The notes: generated by a model not told the origin, from the sequence alone. A DNA stretch of 64,000 nt from 0-14-0-80-60-11 sp049322355 (GCA_049322355.1 JBMORG010000010.1:62001-126000), one strand, 5' to 3'. Positions 19,048 to 28,853 are shown, numbered from the stretch's first letter. A program made the numbers and translations.

Positions 19048-22000
19048 TTAAACGGTTTTTACCGGACCCTTTTTCAAACGCATCTTCACCATCTTACTCA
19101 CTTCGGCCAGCAGTTCCTCCTGGTCTTTGGAATCCTTCTTGACGATTTCAGCTACCGAACCATTCAGGCGCAAGCGGTCTTCCGGGGTCAAATCCTTAGC
19201 GGTGACCACCACAATGGGTATGTGGCGCCAGGCTTCGTGCTGGCGCACGTAGTCGACAAACTGAAACCCATCCATTTCCGGCATCATGAGGTCCAACAAA
19301 ATTAATCCCGGCTGGCCTTCGGCCAGGCGCTCCAGGGCCACCCGGCCATTTTCCGCCACCACCACGCCAATCCCGGCTTTTTCCAACAGACGCCGAATAA
19401 CTACCTGGGTTTCCACGTCATCTTCCACTACCATGACCGTGGCAGGTTCCACGGGGGGACAATATTTTTCCAACACCGCCAGCAAGCGGTCGCGCTGGAT
19501 GGGCTTGGTCAGGTAATCCGCCGCCCCCAGGGCGTAGCCCAAATTTTTATCATCCACTATAGTCAGCATAACCACCGGGATATCGGCAAGCTCAGGGTCG
19601 GCCTTGAGCTCGCTCAAGACCGACCAGCCATCTTGGCCCGGCATCATCACATCCAGGGTAATAACATCGGGATGGAGTTCCCGGGCCAGACGGAGTCCGG
19701 CAGCGCCCCCGGCTGCAGTCTCCACGCGATAGCCTTCCTTGGTCAGAAAGCGGGTCAGCAAGTCCCGGGCCCCGGGGTCATCTTCAATGACCAGGACGGT
19801 GTTGAGACCGGGCTGCAGTTGAGGTTCGGCAACTTCCGGATGGGGTAACGGAACCGGGGGCTGGGCCTTAACCTCAGCAGGAAGCAGGACCGTGAAGGTG
19901 GTACCTGACCCCGGTTTGCTGGCCACGCTGATTTCGCCACCCATCATCTTAGTAAAATGCTGGGTGATAGTCATGCCTAAACCGGTGCCGCCGTACTTCC
20001 GGGAAGTCGAGGCATCGGCCTGCACGAAGGGCTGGAAGAGTTTGTCAATCTGCTCAGCAGTCATGCCGATTCCCGTATCCGTCACCCGGAAGGCAATCCA
20101 CCGGACGCCATTTCTGAGCACGGAAGCGGCGTCCAACGTGATCGTGCCATTTTGGGTGAATTTGCTGGCATTGCTGAGAAGGTTAAACAGAGATTGCCGT
20201 ACCTTGGTCAGATCGGCATGCATGGTACCAAGGTCAGGAGCGCTGTGCACCTGCAGGGTGTTGGCATTCTTTTCTACCAACGGCGCCAGGGTGCTGGCCA
20301 CGTCGTTGACCATGCCGGCCACGTCGAAGGTTTCCAGGTAGAGATCCATCTTGCCGGCTTCAATCTTGGACAGGTCCAGGATCTCGTTGATAAGGCCCAG
20401 AAGGTGTTTACCGGCAGTATGGATTTTTTGCAGATCGGGGATAAAATCCTCCTGCCCCTGATCTTCGGCGTCTTCCATCAACATTTCGCTGTAGCCGAGA
20501 ATGGCGTTCATGGGGGTGCGCAGCTCATGGCTCATGTTGGCCAGAAAGGCGCTCTTGGCCCGGGTGGCAGCCTCCGCGGCTTCTCGCGCCTCTTCCAGCT
20601 CCCGCTCCGCCCGGTCCCGGTCAATGGCAACCGCGATGGTCTTGGCAATGCCGGCCAGGGCATGCACCGTGTCCGGGTGAAGCTTGGTGCGGGAGAAAAA
20701 GGCCATGACCCCCACCATCCGGCCCTCGACCATCAGGGGATGACCGACAAAGCTGACTAGACCGTGTTGTTTCACCCAGTCCTGGTCATCCACATCGGGC
20801 TCGGCACTCACCTGGTTGGAAAACCGCACCCGGGCTTCCTGGGCGATGCGGCCGATCTTATACTTGCCCAGGGGAATCCGGCTGCGCAAGCCGTCGGTAT
20901 GGGTGTGGAGCCCGGCACTGGCCTGCATTTCCAGCAGCTCTCCCGTTTCATCGACGGTCCAGATGCGGGCTAAAGCCGCATCCAGTTGCCGTACCAATGC
21001 CGCGGCACAAAGTTGCAGCCTTTCCTGGATAGGTTTCAGGCCGGTCAAGGCATCACCTACTTCCGAACCCAAAAAGGCCAATTGTTCCCTTTGCTTGGTG
21101 TCGGTGATATCCCAGCAGGCGCCGATCATGCGGGTGGCGGAGCCTTGGTCATCACGGAGCACCACGGCTCGCGTCGCCACCATGTGCATACTGGCATCCG
21201 GCCAGATTACCCGGAATTCCGTGCTGTAATCCCGGGTTCCCGCGATAGCCTGCCTGGTTTCATCCCGCAGCCGCTCCAGGTCATCCGGGTGCACCCGCTC
21301 CAGGAAAATCTCTTGGTGTCCTGCAAGTTCATCAGAAGATAATCCGAGAATAGATTGAGTAGCTTTATCCCAAGTAAGGGTATGCTGGCGCAGATCCCGC
21401 TCCCAGATACCGATGCCCGTAGCCCCCAGGGTCAGATTCAACCTTTCTTTACTGTCCCGCAGGGCCTCTTCCGCTCGCTTCTTCTCCGTATAATCCTCAA
21501 AAATGGATACCCCTCCCAGAACTTCTCTTCTGGGAGAGACTATCGGCTGACAGAAAACCCGTAAGGGGGTCAATTTGTCTCCGGTAACGGAACAGTAATC
21601 TCCTTCATAGTAGCCGGCTTGGCCATCGAGGGATGATAGAATCGCTTGCCGGAGGTTTTGATCACGGAGTTGCTGCGGTAAATTGAAACCGACAATTTTC
21701 TCTTTAGGAGCGCCGATTATTTGAGCAAAATTTTCATTCAGATCAGTAACAATACCATCCTTATCGTAGTACATAATTCCCAAGGGAACATTTGCGAACA
21801 CGGATCTATAGAGTTCTTCACTCTCAGCCAGCGCCTCTTCCGCCTTTTCCCGCTCTTCAACCATTTGGTTGGCGGCTGCCGCCATCTCTTGAAATTCCCG
21901 GAAATTCACCTGCTCCGTACTAATGCGGTTGTCCCCGGTTGCGGCCCGTTGAAAAAATTCGGCAAACGCGGCAAAGCTTGAGTTCACCTTGGCGGAAATG

Positions 22001-22734
22001 ATGGCAAAGGAAGTGAGGGTCAGAATGAATAAGAGGACTAACATGCCGATAATTAACTGCAAATAGAGGCGGCCGGCCCTCTCGTATTGTTCGGTGGTGC
22101 GCAGGGTTCTGGCATCCAGCATGACGAAAAAATCATCAATGGGTTTCATGATCTTCGCCTTTTCCTGGTGATATGCTTCATCGTAAAGTATTTGAATGGC
22201 CCAGGCCCGATTGGGTTCGCCGCGTCTGGTGAACTCGCCGGTGCCGTCGTCATATAGGCCCTTCACCGCATTCATGGCGATTTCTTCAGTTTTTACCAGA
22301 GCATTGGAATTGGCCTCCGCCTCCAGCATTTTGGCGAATTCATCCTGGGTGATTCCCACGTTTTTAAAAAGTTTGTAGAGAGGGATGTTCCCCCCTGCCG
22401 GACGAGGTGTTTTGCCGGTTGCCGCCACAAAATCCCAGTAAATCCTTTCAAAGTGTTCCGGCCATGGTTTGGCGCCTTCCCGGATTGCTAATATATCCCA
22501 ATAGTAATTTTCAAACCTGGGATCGCCGGTCACCACATAAGTTCTGGCAAAACGCGTCAAATCATCCGAAGTCTGACGCAAAACCTGGGCTAGCACATAT
22601 GAGTCATAACGTTGTTTCCCACTCTTTTCCAAATTCCACTGGTTAATAAAGAGCAGCGCCGCCAATACCCCCAGCGCGCTGATGAAAAGAAAAAATAATC
22701 CAAACATAATCTGAAACAATCTTCTAATTCTCAT
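19048..22734 (-). CDS. Hybrid sensor histidine kinase with PAS, GAF and two receivers
   Basis: 1228 residues; start supported by GGAG six bases upstream of ATG 22734. Order: membrane helix (8-30), ~190-residue periplasmic helical sensor, second membrane helix (~225-250), HAMP-like linker, two PAS domains (~310-430, ~435-555), GAF (~565-715), HisKA with NMSHELRTPMNAILGYSEM, HATPase with N box NLLSNASKF, G1 DTGIGM and G2 GGTGLGM, then two receivers (LDVMMPGQDG and LDLMMPEMDG). First gene of the three-gene operon; the HisKA module is the likely parent of the two copies in the cyclase protein. Ligand unknown. Confidence 0.93.
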   Translation of the reverse strand: MRIRRLFQIMFGLFFLFISALGVLAALLFINQWNLEKSGKQRYDSYVLAQVLRQTSDDLTRFARTYVVTGDPRFENYYWDILAIREGAKPWPEHFERIYWDFVAATGKTPRPAGGNIPLYKLFKNVGITQDEFAKMLEAEANSNALVKTEEIAMNAVKGLYDDGTGEFTRRGEPNRAWAIQILYDEAYHQEKAKIMKPIDDFFVMLDARTLRTTEQYERAGRLYLQLIIGMLVLLFILTLTSFAIISAKVNSSFAAFAEFFQRAATGDNRISTEQVNFREFQEMAAAANQMVEEREKAEEALAESEELYRSVFANVPLGIMYYDKDGIVTDLNENFAQIIGAPKEKIVGFNLPQQLRDQNLRQAILSSLDGQAGYYEGDYCSVTGDKLTPLRVFCQPIVSPRREVLGGVSIFEDYTEKKRAEEALRDSKERLNLTLGATGIGIWERDLRQHTLTWDKATQSILGLSSDELAGHQEIFLERVHPDDLERLRDETRQAIAGTRDYSTEFRVIWPDASMHMVATRAVVLRDDQGSATRMIGACWDITDTKQREQLAFLGSEVGDALTGLKPIQERLQLCAAALVRQLDAALARIWTVDETGELLEMQASAGLHTHTDGLRSRIPLGKYKIGRIAQEARVRFSNQVSAEPDVDDQDWVKQHGLVSFVGHPLMVEGRMVGVMAFFSRTKLHPDTVHALAGIAKTIAVAIDRDRAERELEEAREAAEAATRAKSAFLANMSHELRTPMNAILGYSEMLMEDAEDQGQEDFIPDLQKIHTAGKHLLGLINEILDLSKIEAGKMDLYLETFDVAGMVNDVASTLAPLVEKNANTLQVHSAPDLGTMHADLTKVRQSLFNLLSNASKFTQNGTITLDAASVLRNGVRWIAFRVTDTGIGMTAEQIDKLFQPFVQADASTSRKYGGTGLGMTITQHFTKMMGGEISVASKPGSGTTFTVLLPAEVKAQPPVPLPHPEVAEPQLQPGLNTVLVIEDDPGARDLLTRFLTKEGYRVETAAGGAAGLRLARELHPDVITLDVMMPGQDGWSVLSELKADPELADIPVVMLTIVDDKNLGYALGAADYLTKPIQRDRLLAVLEKYCPPVEPATVMVVEDDVETQVVIRRLLEKAGIGVVVAENGRVALERLAEGQPGLILLDLMMPEMDGFQFVDYVRQHEAWRHIPIVVVTAKDLTPEDRLRLNGSVAEIVKKDSKDQEELLAEVSKMVKMRLKKGPVKTV

Positions 22735-23357
22735 GGGTTACTCCGATTATCGGGCTGCATTACCGGCGCCGGTTCCTATCTAATTAATCTGAAAGAGCTG
22801 GATTAACAAGTTGCCATCCGGGAGTTCTTCCAAATCACTTTTTTCAAACGGAAAATCAGAGTGATCTTAACAATTATTTAAAATTACTACTAAATCTGCA
22901 TTTTAAAAAGAAAGGCTTTTAAGTCTGTTTGCCGCCGCATACCTTTCCCTATAAATGATAACATAAAGACCTGCTCACGCCATTACCGTCCCTTCGCCAT
23001 CTACCAAACATTTTCGTGAAAATCATGGTGATAAGGAGAACAATGACCGCAGCCAAGATGGTGCTTGAAAAAAATTGGGTTCAAGCTATCAGACGGCCCA
23101 GGGGGACGCCGGTTGGAGGGGTGCATTGCATATCGGCTTGGCTTGGAGAGGGTGGCAGGAGACCGGAGACAGGAAGATACATAAAAACTTAATTTACCAA
23201 AATTTATAATTTCAATTTTTAAATAATTTTGTTTAGAAATCAAAAAATAAAGGGGAAAAGTGAAGCCTCCTGCCTCCGGAGCCAGAAAAGGATTGACCGG
23301 GTCCCCTGTAATTTGTTATCTTGATAGCTATTAATGATCAGCCCCAGGGGGCGCAGT
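22735..23357. other. Long intergenic region
   Basis: About 620 AT-rich bases between the divergent kinase and membrane-protein genes. It contains one weak small ORF (23043-23192) and a possible promoter for the + strand gene, TTGACC at 23293-23298 and TATCTT at 23317-23322 (18-bp spacer). Nothing else recognisable. Confidence 0.4.
23043..23192 (+). CDS. Possible 49-residue ORF, unrecognised
   Basis: ATG 23043 is preceded by AAGGAGAACA, a good ribosome-binding site, and runs 49 codons to TAA. The product is basic and shows no family signature. It may be a fossil or chance ORF. Confidence 0.2.
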   Translation: MTAAKMVLEKNWVQAIRRPRGTPVGGVHCISAWLGEGGRRPETGRYIKT

Positions 23358-24092
23358 ATGTCCAAACTTGCCAATTATTTTACCAAGGCTGACCGCAAGA
23401 AGCTGTTTTTCGACTACCTTAAGCTCGTGGGCATCCTCGAGATCGTCATCTTTATCGTGGTGGTCCTGTGGGCGTCGGATGATAAATATCATCGGGTGCA
23501 ATCCGCTTTTCCCTGGCGGGAGTACGTCTTTGTGGCCTTTGCCTTCCCCATCGTCTTCACCTTCCTCATGGGGGTGATTATCACCGGATTCAACTATTTT
23601 CTCGGAGGTGAAGAGGAAGTCAAAAGCGAAGGCGGCGAAGACCCTGCCAATCAGATGGAGGCGGTGATCAGCCAGATTAAGCGCCTGCCCTATCTGAGTA
23701 TTTTATTCCTCCTCCTGGTGACCATATTCGCTCTCTATAACATGAACCACATCATGACCTGGCTGCGCACCCTGGGCTATGACACCTTCCGCTTCTTGAG
23801 CTATGTCCTGGCCGGGTTGGGTGTCATAGTGATTATCTATATGCTGTTTTTTCTCTTTTTCAAATACCGCCTTAACCATAAGCATATGAAATACCAATAT
23901 TATTCTGATATATCCGCCAAGCACGGTCTGATTATCCTGGACGATCGCACCGTGCTGGCTAGAAATGGCAATCTTTTGGTGAAGGGACGCCGGTGGCGGG
24001 GCCCCAAGCAGGTTGCCAAGGCTCCAGACTCGCCGGAATTATATTCTCCAGAACCGCCCAGCGCCAACCAGTTGCAGTTGCCCAAAAATTGA
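23358..24092 (+). CDS. Four-helix integral membrane protein of unknown function
   Basis: 244 residues from ATG 23358, chosen because AGGGGG lies six bases upstream (ATG 23334 lacks one). Two membrane helices at about 22-75, a charged cytoplasmic or periplasmic loop (GGEEEVKSEGGED), two more helices at about 105-165, and a ~80-residue soluble tail containing an IILDDRTVLARNGNLLVKG strand pair. No family recognised. Monocistronic as far as can be seen. Confidence 0.65.
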   Translation: MSKLANYFTKADRKKLFFDYLKLVGILEIVIFIVVVLWASDDKYHRVQSAFPWREYVFVAFAFPIVFTFLMGVIITGFNYFLGGEEEVKSEGGEDPANQMEAVISQIKRLPYLSILFLLLVTIFALYNMNHIMTWLRTLGYDTFRFLSYVLAGLGVIVIIYMLFFLFFKYRLNHKHMKYQYYSDISAKHGLIILDDRTVLARNGNLLVKGRRWRGPKQVAKAPDSPELYSPEPPSANQLQLPKN

Positions 24093-24175
24093 GGCCTGGC
24101 GGGACCTTATACCTGGTCTATTTTCTAGTGCAACCATTCTATAATTTATCTCATTGATATTGTTTAGAATTTTAA

Positions 24176-24206
24176 CCGAAAACCGAAAACTGAAAACCGA
24201 AAACTG
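24176..24206. repeat. Short heptamer array (CCGAAAA/CTGAAAA)
   Basis: Four and a half 7-bp units: CCGAAAA x2, CTGAAAA, CCGAAAA, CTG. A shorter same-orientation piece is at 24997-25013, on the other side of the next gene. Same repeat family as the arrays at 30605, 31051 and 32241. It makes an ORF extension upstream of the nucleosidase gene that should not be read as protein. Confidence 0.75.
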
Positions 24207-24243
24207 TAATATCAGCGCCTCCCGGCCTTGCCGAATTCTCCTC

Positions 24244-24981
24244 ATGGCTGCGCTTTCTCAGGAAGTGCGGCCTTTTTTGCGGCAGGTGAAGGCGACACCT
24301 CGCAGGGACTTGGGGGTGCCGGCCTGGGACTGGGAGCCGGGAGGGGCGGTGGTGGCCCTGTCCGGGATGGGCGGAGCCGCGGCGCTCCGGGCCGGGGAGA
24401 CCCTGGTCCGGGGCCTCCGGCCCGAGATCCTGGTCTCCTTGGGATTCGCCGGAGCCCTGGCTCCGGGATTGGCTGTCGGGGCTCTGGTCCTGGGAGAGGC
24501 CTTCTGGCACTATAACCCCGGCACCCTGGAACTTGCGGCGATCCCATCCACGTCTCCTCCCCGGCCCCTGGCACACCTCCTTCGCGCCCTCCACCAAGCG
24601 GGGCTCAGCGCCGTCAGCGGCAGTCTGGTGACCACCAGCCGGGTCATCCATAAGGGCAGCCAGGGAGGTCCCTTATCCGGCCTCAGGCAGCCGGTCCTGG
24701 ACCTGGAGACCGGTGTTTTGGCCGAAGTCGCCGCGGCGCACAACCTCCCGTTTTTAAGCCTCAGGGCTATTACAGATGCGGCCGCCGAAGAAATACCGGA
24801 ATTTCTCCCGAACGTTGGGGGTCCCGAAGCGAGAGTAGGGGCCAGGGCAACCCTAACTTGGCTGGCGGGGGATTTTCGCAGGGCGAAGGACCTTCTGCAT
24901 CTCTGGCGCCGCAGCCGGCGGGCGGCTCAGGCGCTGGCCGCGGCTTTGAAGGTTATCTGGCCTCTCCTGTCGGACCGTTGA
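24244..24981 (+). CDS. Nucleoside phosphorylase/nucleosidase-family protein (HpnG-like)
   Basis: About 245 residues. MAALSQEVRPFLR is the usual first strand and helix of the PNP/UDP fold; SGMGGAAAL, VSLGFAGALAPGL and VLDLETGVLAEVA (the Glu-containing purine/ribose loop, normally VDMES/A) follow in order. The C-terminal helical tail with repeated Arg resembles hopanoid-associated phosphorylase HpnG, which releases adenine from adenosylhopane. The start is uncertain: ATG 24244 cuts close to the first strand, and the only upstream ATG (24154) reads through the heptamer array. A lipid context is supported by the adjacent carotenoid-type gene, convergent and 34 bp away. Substrate unproven. Confidence 0.65.
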   Translation: MAALSQEVRPFLRQVKATPRRDLGVPAWDWEPGGAVVALSGMGGAAALRAGETLVRGLRPEILVSLGFAGALAPGLAVGALVLGEAFWHYNPGTLELAAIPSTSPPRPLAHLLRALHQAGLSAVSGSLVTTSRVIHKGSQGGPLSGLRQPVLDLETGVLAEVAAAHNLPFLSLRAITDAAAEEIPEFLPNVGGPEARVGARATLTWLAGDFRRAKDLLHLWRRSRRAAQALAAALKVIWPLLSDR

Positions 24982-25015
24982 AAACCTTCTTTTCGCTGGA
25001 AACCGAAAACTGTCT

Positions 25016-25798
25016 TTAGAGGATCTTGAGGACCAGCCAGGTCAGAAAGGGCGCGTAAATAAAGACCCCCACCCAGCCTAGACAAAATTCCCCGATGAGA
25101 AAGGTCATGGCCAGGTTAAACCCCAGGATGCCCAGGTATAAGGCTGGACCCAGGAGGGCTTGAGAGGGAAATCCCCGCCTTCCCCTGTTCCAAACAGGAC
25201 TTGCCGGGGCTCGGGTAATTAGCAGTTGTAAGACCAGGATGAGGACCAGGGAGACCAGGAACCAGCCGCCGAAGTTGGCCAAGGTGACGCCGAAATAAAC
25301 CCCGGGCTCGGGATAACCGTAAATTTGTCCCAAAAACCAGCGGTACCCCCGGAGAGCCAGAGGGTCTATGACGATGTCCAGGGTGACCATTAACACCGCC
25401 CCCAGGAGCAAGGTGCGCCATGATCCCTGCGTGTCGGCTTCTCCTTTAAGAAAGAAGCCGCCTTTCTCCCAGCCTCCCGGTGTCAAGGCCACCAGGGCCA
25501 AAGAGTAACTGGCATAAGCCAAAAAGACATAAGATAGGGAATCCATGAAAGGCACCCCGGCCACCCAGAGTTCCCGGTCCAGCGTAGCGGGAATGTAGAG
25601 ATACTCCCCAAAGGGAAATCCGAAATTAATGGAGCAAAACTCCGCGGTCCAGGAAATCAGGTATCCCAATACCAAAAATGCTAAGGCCCGGACGGCGCCC
25701 AGGTGCCAGGTCGCCAGCAGCAAGTACGCTCCCAAAAATATGAACACATAGGGCCTGAGCCAGACGGTGCCTGCCAGAAGCCCTAAAAAATGGAGCAT
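25016..25798 (-). CDS. Carotenoid-biosynthesis-type membrane protein (CruF/DUF422-like)
   Basis: 260 residues with about seven membrane helices. Conserved-looking polar motifs within the membrane are WTAEFCSINFGFPFGEYLY, GVPFMDSLSYVFLAY and LDIVIDPLA, which match the DUF422 family containing CruF and bisanhydrobacterioruberin hydratase. Members hydrate or otherwise modify the end of an isoprenoid chain. No other carotenoid gene is present, but an isoprenoid-precursor enzyme fused to a prenyltransferase lies 1.3 kb away at 27111, suggesting local isoprenoid-lipid genes. Confidence 0.7.
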   Translation of the reverse strand: MLHFLGLLAGTVWLRPYVFIFLGAYLLLATWHLGAVRALAFLVLGYLISWTAEFCSINFGFPFGEYLYIPATLDRELWVAGVPFMDSLSYVFLAYASYSLALVALTPGGWEKGGFFLKGEADTQGSWRTLLLGAVLMVTLDIVIDPLALRGYRWFLGQIYGYPEPGVYFGVTLANFGGWFLVSLVLILVLQLLITRAPASPVWNRGRRGFPSQALLGPALYLGILGFNLAMTFLIGEFCLGWVGVFIYAPFLTWLVLKIL

Positions 25799-26046
25799 AT
25801 CTGTCTTCTCCTTACGGTGATATGAAGGGGGACCTTACCATAAAGCCTCGCCCCGGGTCAAACGGAGGGTGCAAAACCTTTTGCCGCGATTCAGCTGTAT
25901 GTTTCAATAAAAACTTAATTTTCAGGCCCCTGACCACTAATCTACCCACTGGCGCAAAAATCTTTCTTGGTTTTAATGAAATTGCTGCTCGTTTTTATAA
26001 AATATTATAATAATTCTCAAGTACGCCATGAGCAGAGGATATCGGG

Positions 26047-27114
26047 ATGAAGCGCTACTTTCAGCTATTGTTCACCGGCATAAAATGGTTAATCGTCTCG
26101 TTTGTTTTTGTTGAGATTCTCAGTTTTCTGGTAATCACCGCGAGCAACTACTGGATTTACGGGCAGGTGCGGGATGGCGACCCGGTGCGGTATGATCCCT
26201 ATGCCCTGTTCGTGAGTGAGACCGCCCCTCGCCCCACGGTCCATAATCCTCCGGCTCCGGACCGGGCGAAATACCGGCTCATCTGGCTATTCGGGGGCTC
26301 CACCATGAAAGGGGCCACCGATTATGACGACAAGACCATTCCCAGCTTCCTGGCCCGGGACCTTAATCAGGTGGAACCGCTCCTGCCGGCTTATCTCGTC
26401 AATTTTGGCGAACCCAGCTTCAACTCTCTCATGGAGACCAAGTACCTGGAAAAAGCCTTGATCGAGCAGCCGGAGCCGCCGGATATCCTCATTTTTTACG
26501 ACGGGGCCAATGATTGCGCCTATTTTGCCCAGAGCCGCACTCCTTACGCGCACCACGGCTACCGCCGGCTGCGCGGCCTCATTGAGTCTTACCATCACAG
26601 TTTTTTCGGCCTTCTCAAACCATTGAACGCAGCCCTATATGCCTCTTTTACCCATGAACTTTACGATAAAATCCGCCAGGGGGTTATCCCCCTTTCGGCC
26701 GACGATCCCCAACTCCTGAAGTTTGTGGATACGGTGGAAAAACGATATGATTATATCAACAGGACCGCTTTAAGTTCCGGTACCAGTTTTCTCTTGTTCT
26801 GGCAGCCCTTCTGGTGGGTGGAAACCGAGCCGGTCTCGCCCGCGGTCAGGCAACGGGAGGAAATTGTGGTGGGCCGGCATCTGGCCATGCGCCATAACTT
26901 TGAAGTTATCAACCGGGCCCTGGCTGCCCGGTTGAAGGACAAACCTTACTTTATTGATTTCAGAAATGCCTTGTGCGCCAGGACCCAGCCGGCCTACCAG
27001 GCTGATGGGATTCATTTGCAGGACGTCGGCGATGAAATGGTGGCCGGCCAGATGGCCCGCTACCTGAAGTCACATTGGTTGCGCACCGCCGCAGTGGGAG
27101 GAAGTTCTCGGTGA
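26047..27114 (+). CDS. SGNH/GDSL-like hydrolase with N-terminal membrane anchor
   Basis: 355 residues. One N-terminal membrane helix, then an SGNH-type domain: block I nucleophile in LFGGSTMKG, block III-like DGANDC, and a C-terminal DGIHLQDVG with the Asp-His pair. Such anchored proteins act outside the cytoplasm on acetyl or acyl groups of glycans or lipids. A TATAAT at 26006-26011 may be its promoter. Its stop codon overlaps the GTG start of the IspH-UbiA gene (GTGA), indicating translational coupling. Confidence 0.75.
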   Translation: MKRYFQLLFTGIKWLIVSFVFVEILSFLVITASNYWIYGQVRDGDPVRYDPYALFVSETAPRPTVHNPPAPDRAKYRLIWLFGGSTMKGATDYDDKTIPSFLARDLNQVEPLLPAYLVNFGEPSFNSLMETKYLEKALIEQPEPPDILIFYDGANDCAYFAQSRTPYAHHGYRRLRGLIESYHHSFFGLLKPLNAALYASFTHELYDKIRQGVIPLSADDPQLLKFVDTVEKRYDYINRTALSSGTSFLLFWQPFWWVETEPVSPAVRQREEIVVGRHLAMRHNFEVINRALAARLKDKPYFIDFRNALCARTQPAYQADGIHLQDVGDEMVAGQMARYLKSHWLRTAAVGGSSR

Positions 27115-28853
27115 AGGTAGTTTTGGCCAGTACCGCCGGGTTTTGCATCGGCGTCAAGCGGGCCTTGGAAATGGTTCTCAAGGCCATCAATGAAAATCAG
27201 AGCAAGATTTACACGTTCGGGCCGTTAATTCACAACCCCCAGGTCCTGGAACTCTTGCGGGAACGGGGGATTTCCATTCTCAAGCCCGGGGATAACGTAC
27301 CGCCGGGCCTGGTGGTGATCCGGGCCCACGGTATTCCCCCCCAGGAACGGCGCCTGTTGGAACAGGGCGGCGGAACCATCATCGACGCCACCTGCCCCCG
27401 GGTGGCCAAGGTTCAAGCCATTATCCGGCGCTGGGCCGCTAAAGGTTATGCCACCTTGATCGTGGGAGACGCCGATCATCCGGAAGTCCGGGGGTTGCTG
27501 GGCTATACGGAAGGGCAGGGCTACGTGGTCTCCACCTCCCAGGATGTGACGGACCTCCCGGACCTGGAAGAATTGATCGTGGTGGCCCAAACCACCCAGA
27601 GCAAGTGCCAGTTCGATGACCGGGTCCGGGAAATTACCGCCCGGTTTCCCCGGGTGCGGATTTTCAATACCATCTGCGATGCCACCGCCTCCCGCCAGGC
27701 CGAGGTCCAGGAGTTGGCCCGGCAGGCCCAGGCCCTGGTAGTGGTAGGGGGGCGCAACAGCGGCAATACTCAGAGGCTGGTGGAAATTTCCCGGGGTACC
27801 GGTATTCCCACCTACCATGTGGAAACCGAACAGGAGCTGGACCTGGTGGAAATGAGCCGGTACCAGACCGTGGCGGTGACCGCCGGCGCCTCCACCCCCC
27901 ACTGGCTCATCGGCAACGTGGTGAACACCCTGAAGCACGCCTGGGCCTTCCGCCCCGGCTCCTGGACCAACTATCTTTACCGCGCCTGGCGTTTCTTCCT
28001 GAAGTCCAACTTATACGTGGCCATCGGCGCCGGCTCTTTAAGCTATACTTCTTCCCTGCTCCAGCAGGTGGAACCACAGTTCATCTATTTTTTCGTGGCA
28101 TTTTTCTATATCTATGCCATGCACCTGCTCAACCACTTTACCGACAAGGCCTCCAAGCTCAATGATCCGGTGCAGACCATGTTTTATGGCCGCCACCGGC
28201 GTTTTCTCCTGGTCACCGGCGTGGCTTCCGAGGCCATGGCCTTAATACTGGGAGCCTATTTGGGGGTGGTGGCCTTTGCCTTTATCCTGGTGATGAGCGG
28301 CATCGGTTTGCTTTACAACTTCAAAGTTATCCCGGATCGCATCGCCAGGGTGACTCTTATCACTACACTCAAGGAGATCCCCGGCTCCAAGACCATGTTC
28401 ACCGCGGTGGCCTGGGGGGTCCTGGCAGCCCTCATCCCGGTGGTGTGCTCCGACCAGCCTCTCTCCGGCGCCACGGCCATCGCCTTTTTCTTCGTGGCGG
28501 GCATGATTTTCATCCGCTCCGGCATCTTCGAAATCATGGCCATCGAAGGTGACCGGGTGGTGGGCAAGGAGACCCTGGCCATCGCCTTGGGCCAAGAGCG
28601 CACCTTCACCCTTTTATTCCTGAGTTCCCTGGTATTTATCGCCATGCTGCTGGTGGCCGCCTGGCAGGGCGTCGTTCCCTCCCTGGGGTACTACCTGACC
28701 CTGTGCGGCTTCTATATGCTGGCTTATCTCGTCCTTTACCACCGAAACCTCATGGAATCCAGCCTGATGCTCGAGTCTTTGATCGAAGGCAACATGATCC
28801 TGGCGGGATTTCTGGCCTTCATTTGGGACCCGTATAACGCGGTTTTTCTATAA
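27111..28853 (+). CDS. ispH: IspH (HMBPP reductase) fused to a UbiA-type prenyltransferase
   Basis: 580 residues from GTG 27111, which follows GGGAGG by nine bases and gives the IspH-typical start VLASTAGFCIGVKRA. Residues 1-~285 form a complete IspH: three Fe-S cysteines (FCIGVKRA, ATCPRV, TICDAT) and substrate His in RAHGIP and DADHPEV. IspH makes IPP and DMAPP from HMBPP. Residues ~310-580 hold about eight membrane helices of a UbiA-like aromatic/lipid prenyltransferase, with Asp-rich stretches NHFTDKASKLND and EGDRVVGKETLA; the first is not the standard NDxxDxxxD. No stop or frameshift separates the halves. The fusion may channel isoprenoid units to a membrane acceptor; acceptor unknown. 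Confidence 0.88.
   Translation: MKVVLASTAGFCIGVKRALEMVLKAINENQSKIYTFGPLIHNPQVLELLRERGISILKPGDNVPPGLVVIRAHGIPPQERRLLEQGGGTIIDATCPRVAKVQAIIRRWAAKGYATLIVGDADHPEVRGLLGYTEGQGYVVSTSQDVTDLPDLEELIVVAQTTQSKCQFDDRVREITARFPRVRIFNTICDATASRQAEVQELARQAQALVVVGGRNSGNTQRLVEISRGTGIPTYHVETEQELDLVEMSRYQTVAVTAGASTPHWLIGNVVNTLKHAWAFRPGSWTNYLYRAWRFFLKSNLYVAIGAGSLSYTSSLLQQVEPQFIYFFVAFFYIYAMHLLNHFTDKASKLNDPVQTMFYGRHRRFLLVTGVASEAMALILGAYLGVVAFAFILVMSGIGLLYNFKVIPDRIARVTLITTLKEIPGSKTMFTAVAWGVLAALIPVVCSDQPLSGATAIAFFFVAGMIFIRSGIFEIMAIEGDRVVGKETLAIALGQERTFTLLFLSSLVFIAMLLVAAWQGVVPSLGYYLTLCGFYMLAYLVLYHRNLMESSLMLESLIEGNMILAGFLAFIWDPYNAVFL

Noticed and set aside
23001..23243. 80-residue ORF on the - strand in the long intergenic region
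   Set aside because: No ribosome-binding site, His/Pro/Ser-rich chance composition, no homology pattern.
24154..24243. N-terminal extension of the nucleosidase
   Set aside because: The added residues are translated heptamer repeat; the fold starts at about 24235-24244.
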